Assembly: GCF_901709675.1 (NCBI RefSeq)
Contig: NC_051098.1
Location: forward strand, 15,805,464-15,869,463
Source of the DNA: Syngnathus acus
Taxonomy: Eukaryota > Chordata > Actinopteri > Syngnathiformes > Syngnathidae
Length of the DNA: 64,000 nucleotides
Direction: 5' to 3'
Of the stretch, positions 48,037 through 59,500 are shown piece by piece. Position numbers and translations under genes: made by a program. The notes beneath the pieces are model-generated. The model did not search any database, was not told the origin of the DNA, and saw only the letters and a list, made by a program, of their open reading frames with translations. Within the stretch, counting starts at the first letter, position 1. The number at the start of each line of letters is the position of its first letter.

Positions 48037-48402
48037 CTTGACATATTAAAAAACTGAATAGAGTGAAATCATTCAGATACTGTACCTGTCTGTTCAAGTT
48101 GCTACCATTTTTATTATTTGTTTATTTTTGCATGATGCCACATCTGATTGGCTTGAAAACTTAACCAATAAATATAATTCAATATTTACATTGATAACGT
48201 TTTCAAGCATCATGAAAAAATAAACACAAAATAAAAACGGGGGGGTGAACTGAAGAAATCATCCCATTCCCTGCCTTGCTGCTCTTGCTGCCTTTCTAAA
48301 AATGCACCCAGCATTTTCAACAATCATATTTGTATCATCCCATATTGTATTATTTCACATTTTGTGAAACAAATCAGGGGTGAATAGTTTGTTTACATAC
48401 CT

Positions 48403-48578
48403 GATATGAAGTCCTCATTGCATATCCTTGTGTAAATCGTAGGTTTCCATCGTTCACGACGAATATCCGCGATCCATTTATCACGTTTTTTCATGTTCGC
48501 CGGAAATCTATAGAAGCTAAGATTTGGTTTATCGCCTCGTCTATTGCTACATCCAACAGCACAGCAGGTATCCGGCAT
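48403..48578 (-). pseudogene. THAP zinc-finger exon, copy 2 (open frame)
   Basis: Frame starting MPDTCCAVGCSNRRGDKPNL, with PNLSFYRFPANMKKRDKWI and RICNEDF, a THAP-type C2CH DNA-binding module. It is followed by a splice donor (GTATGT) at 48402. In the usual C-x2-4-C ... C-x2-H pattern the final ligand is His; here it reads C-N-E-D. No catalytic exon follows within the element. Confidence 0.7.
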
Positions 48579-49394
48579 TTTTAAGCTCAAATAGCAGCAG
48601 ATATAACAAGAAAGCGTGTGTGAGTCGTTGACCGGCACTGAAAAGTTGACCGCCATGATGGCCGCCAAGCTAATGTGGGTAGCTTGATGACGTCAGCTGC
48701 AAAGCCTCTATAAGGACATCCTTTTGCTTTCCCGCCTTTTCCGGACAGTACAAAACCTGGAAGGTGGGGGTTGTTGTTTGGTCTGCTGGATTGCCACGTG
48801 TACTGACCGCCATTAAACAACCCAAGATCTTGCCAATAAATCTTTGTTTTTCTTTCTCAACGACGGACATCTCAAACAACACGCTGCGCAATAGTCGTCA
48901 ACTTCGACTTGTTTTGTTTACAACGTGAACTTAAAGCGACCCAATACACACACAACGGCATTTCATGTAGATCGGACCTGTTTTAGCAAACGTGATTACG
49001 CGTTATCATCTGGTAGATTACGCGTTATCATCTGGGAGAGTGCATGATTCAAGAATTTTATTGGCCATGTTTGAGCGTGCCAAATTTGACTTCGGTACGA
49101 AGGCATTGAGATTGAAAATCGGGAGCATGCCTGCCTGCAACCGTCACTGCTAATCCTCGACTTTGACTATTTCCACAGTACAGTATTACTCTTGGTCCAG
49201 GCAAGAACCAGCATGTGATGATGGCTTATTTGAGATCCAACATTCGTCGAGGATAATCAAGCTAAACAGCATAGCATAGTTAGCACTGTGCTAGCTACCA
49301 CGTTCATGAAAGCGACCCGCACTTCTGTACAGCAACCAAGCAGTACTACAAATAACGTTGCATATGATCACTTAGGTCCTTCGTCGCAACTTAC

Positions 49395-49549
49395 CTCTTT
49401 CGTCGTTGCGGTTGTCGTGTAGCTAATGTTACTGATCCACCACACAAGTTGCGTGTTTATCGGATGCAGCCGAATGGAAGGCGACGCGCTTCTGTTTGAG
49501 GATTTCAACCACGCGCGGTTTTGTTGTAGTCGCTTTACTTCCTGTTACG
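49395..49549 (-). promoter_or_regulatory. Leader exon and promoter of zinc-finger gene G
   Basis: Copy of the unit A block with the donor at 49390-49394. Leader and promoter look as intact as in the open paralogues, so a transcript may still be made from the broken gene. Confidence 0.5.
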
Positions 49550-50367
49550 TAATGATGATGTCATTTGAGTGAGGTCCCGGACGCCCTCTAGCGGAAGACA
49601 CTGGGACGTTTTTATGTTGTTGACCAGCAAAGTTGGAGGCGAATTACACTCACGTAATTGGCTGTACTTTGCAAATATACGGCCCAATCATACCTGCAAA
49701 CCGACCAGGTGACAAGCAAAGATTGTCCACTCTGATTGGTTAGATGATTTGTAAATTGTTACCCTGAATGCGATAGTTTTAGGAGAAGGTTTTTATTGCA
49801 CTGCCGTTGCCAAGAAAAGCTAGAGAAGCAAATGCATGATATTGGCAAAAGTACGTTCTTCAAAAAAGATTTTAATGTCTTCAAAATAATTCAAATGATC
49901 TAGCACAGTTAAATATCAAAGTATTAAATGTTCGAAATGTCCCCCTTCAACATTGCAACGTCACACAAACTTAAGAGCTGATACTATCAAGTCAGGGCTG
50001 GTTGGGTTTTAAGGTTGGGTCTGAAACCAGGAAGGAGATGGTTAGGGTTTGTAGTTTGGGTTGTGGTTTTATGAAAGGGCTGATGAGGGTTTCAAGAGTG
50101 TTGTAGACGTAATAGTAATAAATTAAATTCATATAGCGCCGCTGCTCCCTTAAAATGCACCTTTTGAAGGAAGACAGTGTCTCATAACTTTGCGTTGTTG
50201 ACAATTTATGTTAACTTTTATTTTGAAGGGCGAGAACAAAGCTTGAAAGACGGGAAGTAATCGGTGGTTGCTTTCCCCTGTCACTGTTGCTAGTTAGCAG
50301 TAAACGTTAAAACCACCAGCAGTACTAAGGATTAACCAACACTGCTTCTAAAGTAATTCCGCATCTT

Positions 50368-50454
50368 CGCCCGAAAGGTGGAATCGAACCACTCTGCCGC
50401 TAGGCAGCTACAGGTTTGAAGCCTGCACCCCGGACCACCGAGGGTCATCCGGGC
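50368..50454 (-). tRNA. tRNA-Sec: Selenocysteine tRNA, anticodon TCA
   Basis: An 87-nt gene from GCCCGGATGA at 50454 down to the discriminator G at 50368. It shows the long acceptor stem (GCCCGGA paired near the end with TTTCGGGC), anticodon TCA at 50417-50419 in the loop CTTCAAA, the long variable arm, and the T-loop GGTTCGATTCC. It differs from the human gene, as I remember it, at only a few paired positions. It decodes UGA as selenocysteine through SepSecS and eEFSec. The pieces fit the unusual Sec fold and not an ordinary tRNA. Confidence 0.97.
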
Positions 50455-50480
50455 ATTTGAACAAGTTGCCAGCCAGCAGG

Positions 50481-50518
50481 ATATAGCACAAATATCTACT
50501 ACTATTTCGTGGTGACGG
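50481..50518 (-). promoter_or_regulatory. External Pol III promoter of tRNA-Sec: TATA box and PSE-like element
   Basis: On the minus strand TATAT lies at 50485-50481, 27-31 bases upstream of the tRNA start. A TCACCACGAAATAGTAG segment begins at 50515, 61 bases upstream, resembling a proximal sequence element. This gene-external arrangement is known for vertebrate tRNA-Sec genes. I did not find a convincing Staf/ZNF143 site further upstream. Confidence 0.65.
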
Positions 50519-51099
50519 TTTCGTGGTATTGTCATCGGGTATTGTCATCCAGTGTGATATTTTAGTTTATGAATAGTAATAATTACGAAATATTTGTCTA
50601 TACGGACTGATTGTAACTAGCGCAGCACGATTCTTTCGAAACCATGCTAAAAGGAACAACATCAGGTATGCCAAGTTTATGCAAAATAGCTACGTATTGA
50701 TTGGCTGTGCCGGAGAGAAAAGGCGTAGACAGATGACGTCATAACAGCCCATGTGAGAGATGTAGACATAAAATATCTGTGAAGGATTTGTTTATTTATT
50801 ATAATAGAAGTAAGACATTAAAACGTGTTTAAAATAAAAACACTAAAAAATAAAAGAAGAAAATGAGTACATTCACCCAATAATTTTGCTTGTGTCTCTG
50901 AGGTTTCTGATTCCTTCACAGTCTCTTTGCTATAGCCTACTTTGTCTTTCAAACATAAATCACACTCAAAAGACCAATCAGGCAACCCACCTTGCTATCT
51001 TGATGTTGATGATGTTATTCAAGATTCAAGATTATCTTGAGCCTCAGAGATGGTTTGTACTTAATACCTTCCAGAGAGTTTTCTTTCATGAATGTCTTG

Positions 51100-53192
51100 T
51101 TACAAACACACCTTCTGGCTCTCTTGTTTGAATACTTTTTCCATTACAGGCTGAGGTGGGAGAGGGCAGCACATGTGGGCGTCGCAGATCTTATCACAAG
51201 CCAATCTGCAGGCTGGCCCCGGACCTGGGCAAGTTGGATCCTTGGGGAGGGCAGAAGAGGGAGCAAACTCAGGTTGCACTGTGCAGCAGCTCACCCCGAC
51301 ACCCTGCAGGACCTTGGTGACCCCTGACATGAGATCAGCACACCTGAATATGTCAGTGAAAGTGACTTTTAGTACAATTTAAATATAAAAAAAGTTCTAC
51401 ATTTGAGTCATCATCTTTTAAATTTTAAGATGTTCATAGATACATAACATTTCAGAAGCACCTGTGTACAGGAAAGTCAGCGTGACAGAGCACGTGGACT
51501 GAGGCCACCAAACACGAATCGGATAACTCCCAGATGTGAAGCTCATGCAACTCCTCCACCCCCGGCACGATCCCGATCCGCTTCCTCACGTCCGATAGAC
51601 TCACGTGCGGAGGCGCGGCCTGCATCAGCAGCCGCCCGTACCTGTGCATCTGAGGAGGGCTACACATAAATGCCACACACGCAGTAACTTGATCTTTACG
51701 TGAAAAAAACCCCCCACAGTCTTGACACAATTAATTAAATAGAACTTTAAAAAATGAACAGTTCATGTCACGTTACAATAATTGAATGGCCACTGTGTTG
51801 CTCTTTCTGGTGTGCTAACCTTGGCCACCTGGGGGCAGTATAATACAGACTGTTCATTGCTATGTCTCAATTCTCAGCTAATCAGACAGCCCTCATATTA
51901 AGAATTATATATGACTGAGTTCTGTCCCATTCTATCCTTCAAAGCATTTTTAAAATCCGGTTTTCCAAATCTTTGTTCGTGCACTTGTTTTTTGTGGTTG
52001 GATTTTTAGTATTGTTCATGTTCATACCTGCGGCACAGCACCGCCCACCAGGATGATGGCAGCCAAAACGGCCAGGCCGGGATCCAGGTACACCAAGAGG
52101 CTGCAGGCCCCCGGAGAATGCCGGAAGTCAGGGCCTGCCAGCAGCATCACTAAACTATTAACCAGGACTAGCACTGATGTGGACAGACCCTGCACTACCA
52201 TCACCACAGAAGCAGGACACAGAGTCAGCCGCTGCCTAACGTCCCGAGTGACTTCTTTGCCCAACTTTGGCTCCTCTGTCGTCTTCTCAGCAGCCACGCC
52301 TCCTCCCGCCGAGGTCACTGGGTTGCACGGGACAAGACCCCGGTTGTGAAGCGAGCGTGCAGTGGTCCCGCTCTGATCTCCACTGGCTTCACACGGGCCT
52401 CGCTCGGAGCCCTCCTGAGACATGGCTGTGAGAGAAAATGCAAAACAAACAAAACAATGTGCTCCACTTCAAAGTTAAATCCTCACCTGGATATACACTA
52501 CATTGTGTATCAAAATAAGAGCGCACCTGAACAATCACTGTGTGTACTTCAAAGTACACACGTGTATTGAATTTTTAGAACCCTCTAGTTACTATTCAAG
52601 AATGGAAAAAGCGCACTATATACGGGATATAAATACTTTTTATATTGACGTCAACAGGGGTCAAATTTGACCTGTTACCTATGTGGTTGACTTCAATGTA
52701 ACACTCGTGTTCTCTTCCAGCCTGAGCCCCGGCCCCCCGCCGCCTCCAGGTCATCACCAGCACCACAACGTTGTGCAGCAAACCGACCACGCCGGCCGCC
52801 GCCAGCAGCCAGGGCTGCTCCACAGGGTGCATCCCCACAGATTGGTGGCTGACAATTTCCAACAAGCAGGACACGCACAAGGAAACGAGGAGCAGGGCGG
52901 AGACAAAGACCCCCACCGGCCGCCTCCTGCCGTCAGGGTAGGACGCGGCGTACGGCGGAACCCCGGCGAGGTCGGTCGTCTCTGAGGACAGCCTTGAAGC
53001 AGAAGGACTCGCTGCATTTTGAGGCTGAGGAAGAGCCATGTGACCGAGGACAAAGAGCGTGTGGAAGCCATCCACCAGCAAGATGAAGGACCTGCACAGC
53101 TGACCGGTGATCAGTTTCAGAACCAGCACCAGGATGGTGATGACCAGCAGGCAGTATTGTGAGAGCTTCTTCATGTCTGCACTCAAACGCAT
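51100..53192 (-). CDS. ZnT1-like SLC30A family protein lacking most zinc ligands
   Basis: Four coding exons, in transcript order 53192-52679, 52425-52028, 51649-51462 and 51343-51100. Phases 1, 0, 2 match across GT-AG sites and give 447 residues. The start is the ATG of MRLSADMKK; a second in-frame ATG lies six codons on. Several hydrophobic segments, a cytosolic tail with VEELHELHIWELSDS, and a C-terminal CTVQPEFA followed by a Cys-rich LACDKICDAHMCCPLPPQ match ZnT1. The transport site does not: TM2 reads DGFHTLFV where ZnT1 has DSFHMLSD (the His stays, the Asp is lost), and the TM5 HxxxD is replaced by hydrophobic or polar residues. The His-rich loop is missing. Probably a non-transporting or altered ZnT paralogue in a membrane; role unknown. 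Confidence 0.85.
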
Positions 53193-53665
53193 CGTCAATA
53201 CAATTAAATAAATACAATCAGAATGAATGTAGAAGAATTAAAGGGTTTATGCATCATGATTTAATGCTGCAATCCAATTCAATGTGCTGCTCCTCTTTGT
53301 GTCCATAATAATGTATTCGATTTACATGACACTTTTCTGCTTGTTTAAAAAAAACATACATTCAGCATCATGGGTTATGTACATGATGTAGTTTCAGTCA
53401 TTCTTGACGAATGGAAATACATTCATCAGTACTATCTTCAAAATGGAAACATCATAATTACCTGTGAGGAAGCGGGTCTAAGCAGCCAAAAGAGAAGAGA
53501 TGGTGGAAGGACCCGCGTGTACACCAATCCAAAAGGTTTCATTCATTGTGTGCAACATATCCACACTCCTCCTCCTTCACCACCTTAACTCCCGCCTCTT
53601 CCTCTTCCACTCTTCTAATCCCTGCCATGTGAGATGGAGAGAGGCAGGCGCAATCATCTGCCCTC

Positions 53666-53748
<83 letters not shown>

Positions 53749-54740
53749 ATCAGGGTTTTGACAAATTTTAAAAACTAATATTATGACCTCTAAATTCTAA
53801 TATAGGAATGTATTAGGATGGGAAGCCTGGTGAGCCCAGCCAAATTTCCCCAACGCACCCAGCTTGGTGGCGTTGTGGTGAATTGTCTTTGTTGCTCCGC
53901 TGGTCTCCAACAAAACACTTGGTGGAAGATGGCTGGCTCAGAGAAGGAACACTTCAGTGACACACGGCTGATTGGGAAAAGATTTTATTCAACCGATGTC
54001 AGAGTGAAGTTTCTCCAAATATTCCAGTGGGCCAAAAGCAAAGATGTTAGCTGCTCTCTCTCGTCTGCCTGCCAGGCATCGCATCTTTTATACCTGGCGA
54101 GACTCATGATCTCATCGCTTTGAATAACGGCTGCAGCTTGAGTCTCAGTATACTTGTTGTTTCGCCGTCCCTAAAAGGCCATCTACTCGGTTCTTTTCTG
54201 GTCACGGACAACTGGGCCTTCTATATTCTAAGTAGCTATACATCACTGAAACTAAACCTCCCTGTCCAGCACAAATAACCTTTGCGTAATCCCACCGCTG
54301 CCGGCCCGGCCTTTTAGGTTAACATACAGAGAGGCATGCAGGGCAAAATTTACAACAGCGTGATGCTAATGAACCCTGATGTAATCCCCATTGTGTTGTA
54401 TGATTACATAATCACATCATAAGGTGCAGGGAACTTCTTTTTGGAGGGGGCCAGTGAGTTAAAAAAAAAAAAAAGTATAGTATTCCTCTCCTGTTCCCAG
54501 GAATGACGCGGCAGCTTTCCTTTCCGTCCAGTGGGCTGCGAATCAACAGGTCGAATGGAGTTTGACACCGTGGATAAATCCCCACTGCCTGCCAGCACAT
54601 TCCTGAAGTACAACTAAGCCCACCCGGAGACCCGGCGAGGACACTTTTGAACACTCCCACAACCCCCTGGAGGGAAGCACGGGACGAGCAGCAAGGATGG
54701 CCGATCTGCACCCCCCTTTTCCCACATCAATTGTGGTATA
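53193..54740. other. Intergenic region upstream of the ZnT-like gene
   Basis: Should contain the promoter of the ZnT-like gene, but no clear TATA box or metal-response element was picked out. A plus-strand frame at 53818-54123 has no recognisable domain and no splice support, so it is not called. A run of A at 54461 and a 4-bp microsatellite are the only distinct features. Confidence 0.4.
53666..53748. repeat. (CTAT)n microsatellite, about 20 copies
   Basis: An uninterrupted CTAT tract of about 83 bp. Such a pure and long tract is likely polymorphic in length. Confidence 0.95.
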
Positions 54741-54749
54741 TACATGAAC

Positions 54750-55075
54750 TCTCAGTAATTATTACAACGTTCAAAGTATCAGTCAAGAATTTACACAGGA
54801 TTAAATTTACCATGGGCTACAGTCATGATCAAATGGAGAAAAAAATATATATACTACCCACTCCCAAGAAGTGGACATCCCTGCAAAATTGATGACATGA
54901 CAAGAGGCCAAGAACAACAATGAAGGAGCTGCAGGAATTTCTGGCAAGTGCTGGCCGTTTAGTAAATGTGAATAAATGTACGAGTTGAGCTGTACAAGTT
55001 AACGCTCACGATAACAGAAAATGCTTTATTTTGGTCACAAGAACATGACAGGGGTGTGTAGACTTTTTATATCCA
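54750..55075 (+). mobile_element. Tc1-like transposon remnant
   Basis: GACATGACAAGAGGCCAAGA, then GAAGGAGCTGCAGGAATTTC, resembles Tc1-family transposase coding DNA of fishes. The stretch ends in GGGGTGTGTAGACTTTTTAT plus ATCCAG, like a Tc1 terminal repeat. The frame is broken, and a left terminus was not found. Confidence 0.5.
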
Positions 55076-56584
55076 GTTTTTAGCATGGGCATTCTCATGA
55101 AAAAACGTATAGCGCATGTATATTGATCATAATTGTTGGATTAATTTAGATATTTGGACCTAAGAAATGTTTGATTACAAATGTTCTCATGGTTTGATTT
55201 ATTGTAATAGCATGACATAAAAATGAACAATTCTGAGCATGTAGCACATTAGAGATTTTAATTTAATTAGTTATACGTTAGTCCTCTCAAAAGCCCCATA
55301 CCCTAGACATGTAAATAAATCAAATCGAGTGGTCGAGTCATTACATGCATTTATTTGAGTGGAACAAATTTCGCCATACATATCTTTGTGATTACCAGCA
55401 CAGTTTTGAATTAAGTTAACCATTTATTAAAAAGGTCTAAAAATTAAAGCATTTACAAACAGTGGGGTGCAAAACGGAGAAGCGGCCTGATTTGGCGGAC
55501 TCACATGACTCGGCGAGCAGCAGCGTGAAGGAGCGGCGCCCTCTGGCGGCCACCCGGCGTCGACGACACCACCACGTGACACGTCGCTTCTCGGTTACAT
55601 GACTCGGTTTGTCAGGAATGCACCCCGACTGCTACTGAACAAGTCAACCACTCCAAACTTGCGCTTCCCCTCCAAAAATGTAAAATAAAATAAACAACCT
55701 AAATATTTGCTCTATGGAAATATACAAATCAAATACAGGGTGGGGTTTAAAAAAGAAATCAAGAAGGGGGTGGGGGGGGGGTGGATAAATCCAGAAACTC
55801 ATCAAATAAATACAAATGATTTGTCAAAGGTGCAAAAAAATCCCCCAAAGAGTGAAAGGGGTGAAGAAGAGATGTTCTATCGATTTGAGCAACCCGTGAA
55901 GCAAGCAGTGGAGGTCGTTGCTTCAGGTTTGCTTTGTGTTGATTCCTGAGGGGCCAAAGTGACAACTAGAAATGACAAAAACTGGGAAGCGGGGTCACTT
56001 AGGCGGAGGTCCCTTCAAAATTGGAACGATGGATGAGGAGGACAAAAAAAAAAAAAAAAAAAACTCTTGATGATCACTGGATACAGTGCTGTGACATTAA
56101 AGCCGGCTGGTGCCCTCAGCCGGCTCCACAATTGTTATTATTTGCGTGTCAGGGAAGCTTACGCTCTACCGTTAAAAACTTTCCTGAAGACACACGCACA
56201 CCTGGATTGGTCTTTGGTTAGTGTTTTGTTTTTTTACTTCCTACTCCCGGCCGTCCTTGTTGCCGTGGAAAGAATCACAAATGTAGTGATGACAGCATGG
56301 TTACTTTGTCTTTGTCCTCCTCACACGCACACGCTTCGGTGGTTGATGTAGTGACGTCACGTTGAGTTTTGAGTGTCTGTTGATTCCCTACAGAACCCGT
56401 TGAGATCATTAGAGTGTTTTTGACTCTTGTGTTCTTGACTCCTGTTGTCCTCACAGGACCTGTGGAAGACAGGAAGTTAGCTGAGAATGCGAAAAGGAAG
56501 CTAATTGGTGGGTGGGGGGGTGTAAAAAAAAAAGTTAAAAAATGTAAAAAAAAAAAAAAGATTTGGCTACCGGTCAAACCTTCT
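55076..56584 (-). other. ppp1r37: ppp1r37 3'UTR and flank
   Basis: No gene in this stretch. Minus-strand AATAAA occurs near 55426 and 55354, which would suit the end of the ppp1r37 transcript. A-runs at 56044 and 56552 and a G-run at 55778 are simple sequence. Confidence 0.4.
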
Positions 56585-59500
56585 TCAGGGCGCATCTCTT
56601 CCAGTGTCCAAACTGGCTTCGAGAAGCAGCTCCTCCAGGTCTTGTGTGCAGCTCACACTCACTACATAGCCAACAACAAAACACACACATGAAATATTCA
56701 TCCATGCATTTGTGTATCAAGTATCACAGCTCATAGACGCACACACACACCGTGTTCCATGACACAGCTGCCGGGTTTGGGGCCGTCGGTGTCGAGGAGG
56801 TGGAGGGAGAATTCGGGTTTCAGGCCGTTGGGCAAAAGCGAACCGGCCACTTCCGGCTCGCCCTGGTCGGCGGAGGCCTCCGTTTCAGCTTGGACGGCAG
56901 TGACGGATGTCGGTTGGTCGGCGGGAACGGGCTGTGCTACTTCCTGTCCGTCTGGCTCAGCTTTCTGATGTTCCCCGTCCGGTTTTGGACCGTGGCTGTC
57001 GTCCTCAGTCACAGTCGGGGGGCTGGCGTTCACCTCTTTTGCGTCGTCCTGACGCTCAGAGTCTTGCGTTAATTGGTCCGGCGTGGGTGTGGATGTCTGG
57101 ATTTCCTCTTTGGCGTCTCCGCTCGTGGCTTCCGGCGACGCCGCTCCGCTTTCCTCCACAGCAGGAGCTTCTTTCAGCTCCTCACAGGGGGTCTGGGGTG
57201 GGGGGGCTTCAGGCTGAGCGGACGAAGGCGAGGCTGGTGCTTGTTGACTCGTCAATGGCGCTTCTAAAGTGTTGCCAATGACGTCGTGGTCGTGGGTGCG
57301 CTTCAGCGTCGTGTCGTCGTGGACCTCCTCCTGCGTGGGCTGGATTTGCTTGGCGGTGGCTGCGCTTGTTTCTAAGGTCCTCTTTGACGCCCCGTCGGTG
57401 TGGCCGGCAGCAGCCTGAGGTTCAGGCGGGCTCTCAACCCGAGTCACCATGAAAATCTTGTGACCTCGCCCGGGACTGGAGACTGATATGCAGCGGCCCG
57501 GCGAGGGAGGCGTGCCCAAAGGAACCGGGCTGTTGGTGACGGTGATTCCTGAAATGGTGTTCATTGAGGGCGGCGGGGGCACGTGTGAGGAACTCGATGC
57601 GGGCGCTACCACTTCAGTTTGAGGGGGAGTCGGACTTTGGACCGCTTTTGGCTCGGACGAGGCTTTCGTGATCACTTCTTCCTCATCTTCGGTGTCGGAG
57701 TCAGAGTCCAGGTTGATCGGCGGAACGCTCACCTCGGCGCTCGCCCCCGACTCGCCGCTCGGCTGCTCTTGGCTTTCCGTTTTATCCTCTGGGCTCCTGT
57801 CGTTGCTGTCCTCGCCTTCTTCTTCTCGCGTTCCGTCCTCGGTGGCGATTTCGGCCATGGATACCGACTGCCTCATCATCTGCTCTGTTTCCTCCTTCTC
57901 TTTGGCGAGGATGAAGTTCCTCTTGCAGCCGTTCTGGATTTCGGCCAGCAGGGCACGCTGGGTCTCGATGAAGCTCTTCACCTGCACCACATGAACCGTG
58001 CGAAGACTCAAGCTCAAATTCACAATTTCAAGCTTTGGTAACCTCCTTAGCTTAATGGTGAATGAAATACAGTGTACATTTTTTGGATTATTAGAATCAT
58101 GATTCAATTCAGGACCTTTTCACTTCCCATGGGAACCCTGTCTCACATTCATTTGAATAAAAATGATTCATGACTATTTTACACAATATTTCATCTTTCC
58201 ACACATGAATAATTTGACTTGCTCACAGTTTCTTTCTTGGGCTCCCGGTCCAGGTCGAGACGTAGCAGAGAGGTGTTGACTTTCAAGGCGAGCGACAGAG
58301 CCATCAGTCCACCTGTCTTGATCTCATTTTCCCGCAGATCCAGACGCAGCAGCCTCGGGCTCTCGGCGATAAATTCGGCTACCGCCACCGCTCCTGCAGT
58401 GGACAAGGCGGAAAAATAAGCGCCGGGGTGAAAAACGCACACACAAAATTTTTTTGAAACTGTTCAACCGGAAATGGCCGGAATTGATCACCTTCGCAGG
58501 ACACTTTAGTGGAGGCGAGGCCCAGTCTGAGCACAGAGCGGTTGGCGATCAGTCCGTCTTTCAGCTTGTGGACGCCCTCGTTGCCCACTGAGTTATGGCC
58601 CAGGTTGAGCGTCTCCAGACTCTGGGTGCAAGGCTGAGAGAATGTAAAAGTAGCAAACACTTTACAAGTGGTGCGATACCCAAGGTTAAGGCTGAACCAT
58701 TTGGGGGAAAAAAACAACATCTAATTGTGTTTTTTTTTTTTGTCCATTCATTACTGTGACTGGAATTTAATATGTGATTATTTTTTTTCAAGCTCTTCCC
58801 ATGCATTTATTTGTCATTTTAGTATATATAGCCTTTAAGACTTTTGAAAGATTAATATAGGAGGTGACAGAGGACTATTGAGAGCCACAGGAAGTATCGG
58901 CTATAAAAGTTGGAGAACCACTGCTGCAATAGAGTAAAGTGTGACATTTCAATCCAAACATGCATTGGTTCCAATCAATGCCACCCGCCAAGTGTGAAAA
59001 GGACAAAACCACCAGAACGGAGCTTGTGCTGCTCTGACAAGCTGGCAGTCAGTAATGTCTAAATGGGGAACCACAAACAATGAGGTCCTTATTGGCCGGC
59101 CATCAATGTGATGAGGACGTGATGACTCATCAAAACAAACAGATGAATTTCGTTTTTAGTCATTCGGCCCGGCCACGGAATCAGATGTGAACATTTAATG
59201 CAGTATACTCCAGTCATGCTTTTTGAAGGGAATTAAGTCGAGAATTAGGGTGTATTGAAATACATCCATTGTATTTTTTTATTATTATTTTATCATTCAT
59301 TTATTATTATTTTTAAATTAATTATGAATTAATTTGGATCCATTTTTTTGACCCACAAGGACCATTTAGTTAGACTATTGTCTTGTTGTCATCGTGTGTG
59401 TGTGTGTACCAGTGCAGCTGCCAGGTAGCCCATGCCGTTGTGCGTCAGCTGGTTGTTCCATAGCACCAATGTGACGAGGCCTTTCCTCTGCTCTTTTAGT

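Larger units (their letters stand above)
47679..48709. mobile_element. ISL2EU-like DNA transposon, copy 2, in intron 1 of gene G
   Basis: A 1031-bp element with the same terminal repeats as copy 1 (AGAGGCTTTGCAG). Its AT duplication is at 47677-47678 and 48710-48711, within GCCTTATAAGGAC, a site still empty in the other units. It lacks about 200 bp present in copy 1 (around 25625-25830). Different target positions show independent insertions. Confidence 0.78.
41680..50165. repeat. Segmental duplication unit G of seven
   Basis: The last unit, stretched to 8.5 kb by an L2-like LINE at 41733-43478, a longer finger array and an ISL2EU-like element at 47679-48709. It ends at GCACCTTTT, after which unique sequence begins, 200 bp before tRNA-Sec. 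Confidence 0.8.
50166..51099. other. Unique spacer around tRNA-Sec
   Basis: Apart from the tRNA gene and its promoter, no gene is visible. Downstream of the tRNA only CTTTAG is seen within 20 bases, and a run of four Ts appears only about 55 bases on. From 50800 the sequence is AT-rich and runs into the 3' side of the ZnT-like gene. Confidence 0.5.

Noticed and set aside
53193-53198. Start of the ZnT-like protein six bases further upstream
   Set aside because: That codon is TTG; the first ATG in frame is at 53192.
53818-54123. Plus-strand frame of 101 codons as a gene
   Set aside because: No recognised domain, no splice support, and composition like surrounding intergenic DNA.
57619-58041. 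Plus-strand frames over the last large ppp1r37 exon
   Set aside because: Antisense shadows of a GC-rich coding exon whose minus-strand protein is clearly conserved.
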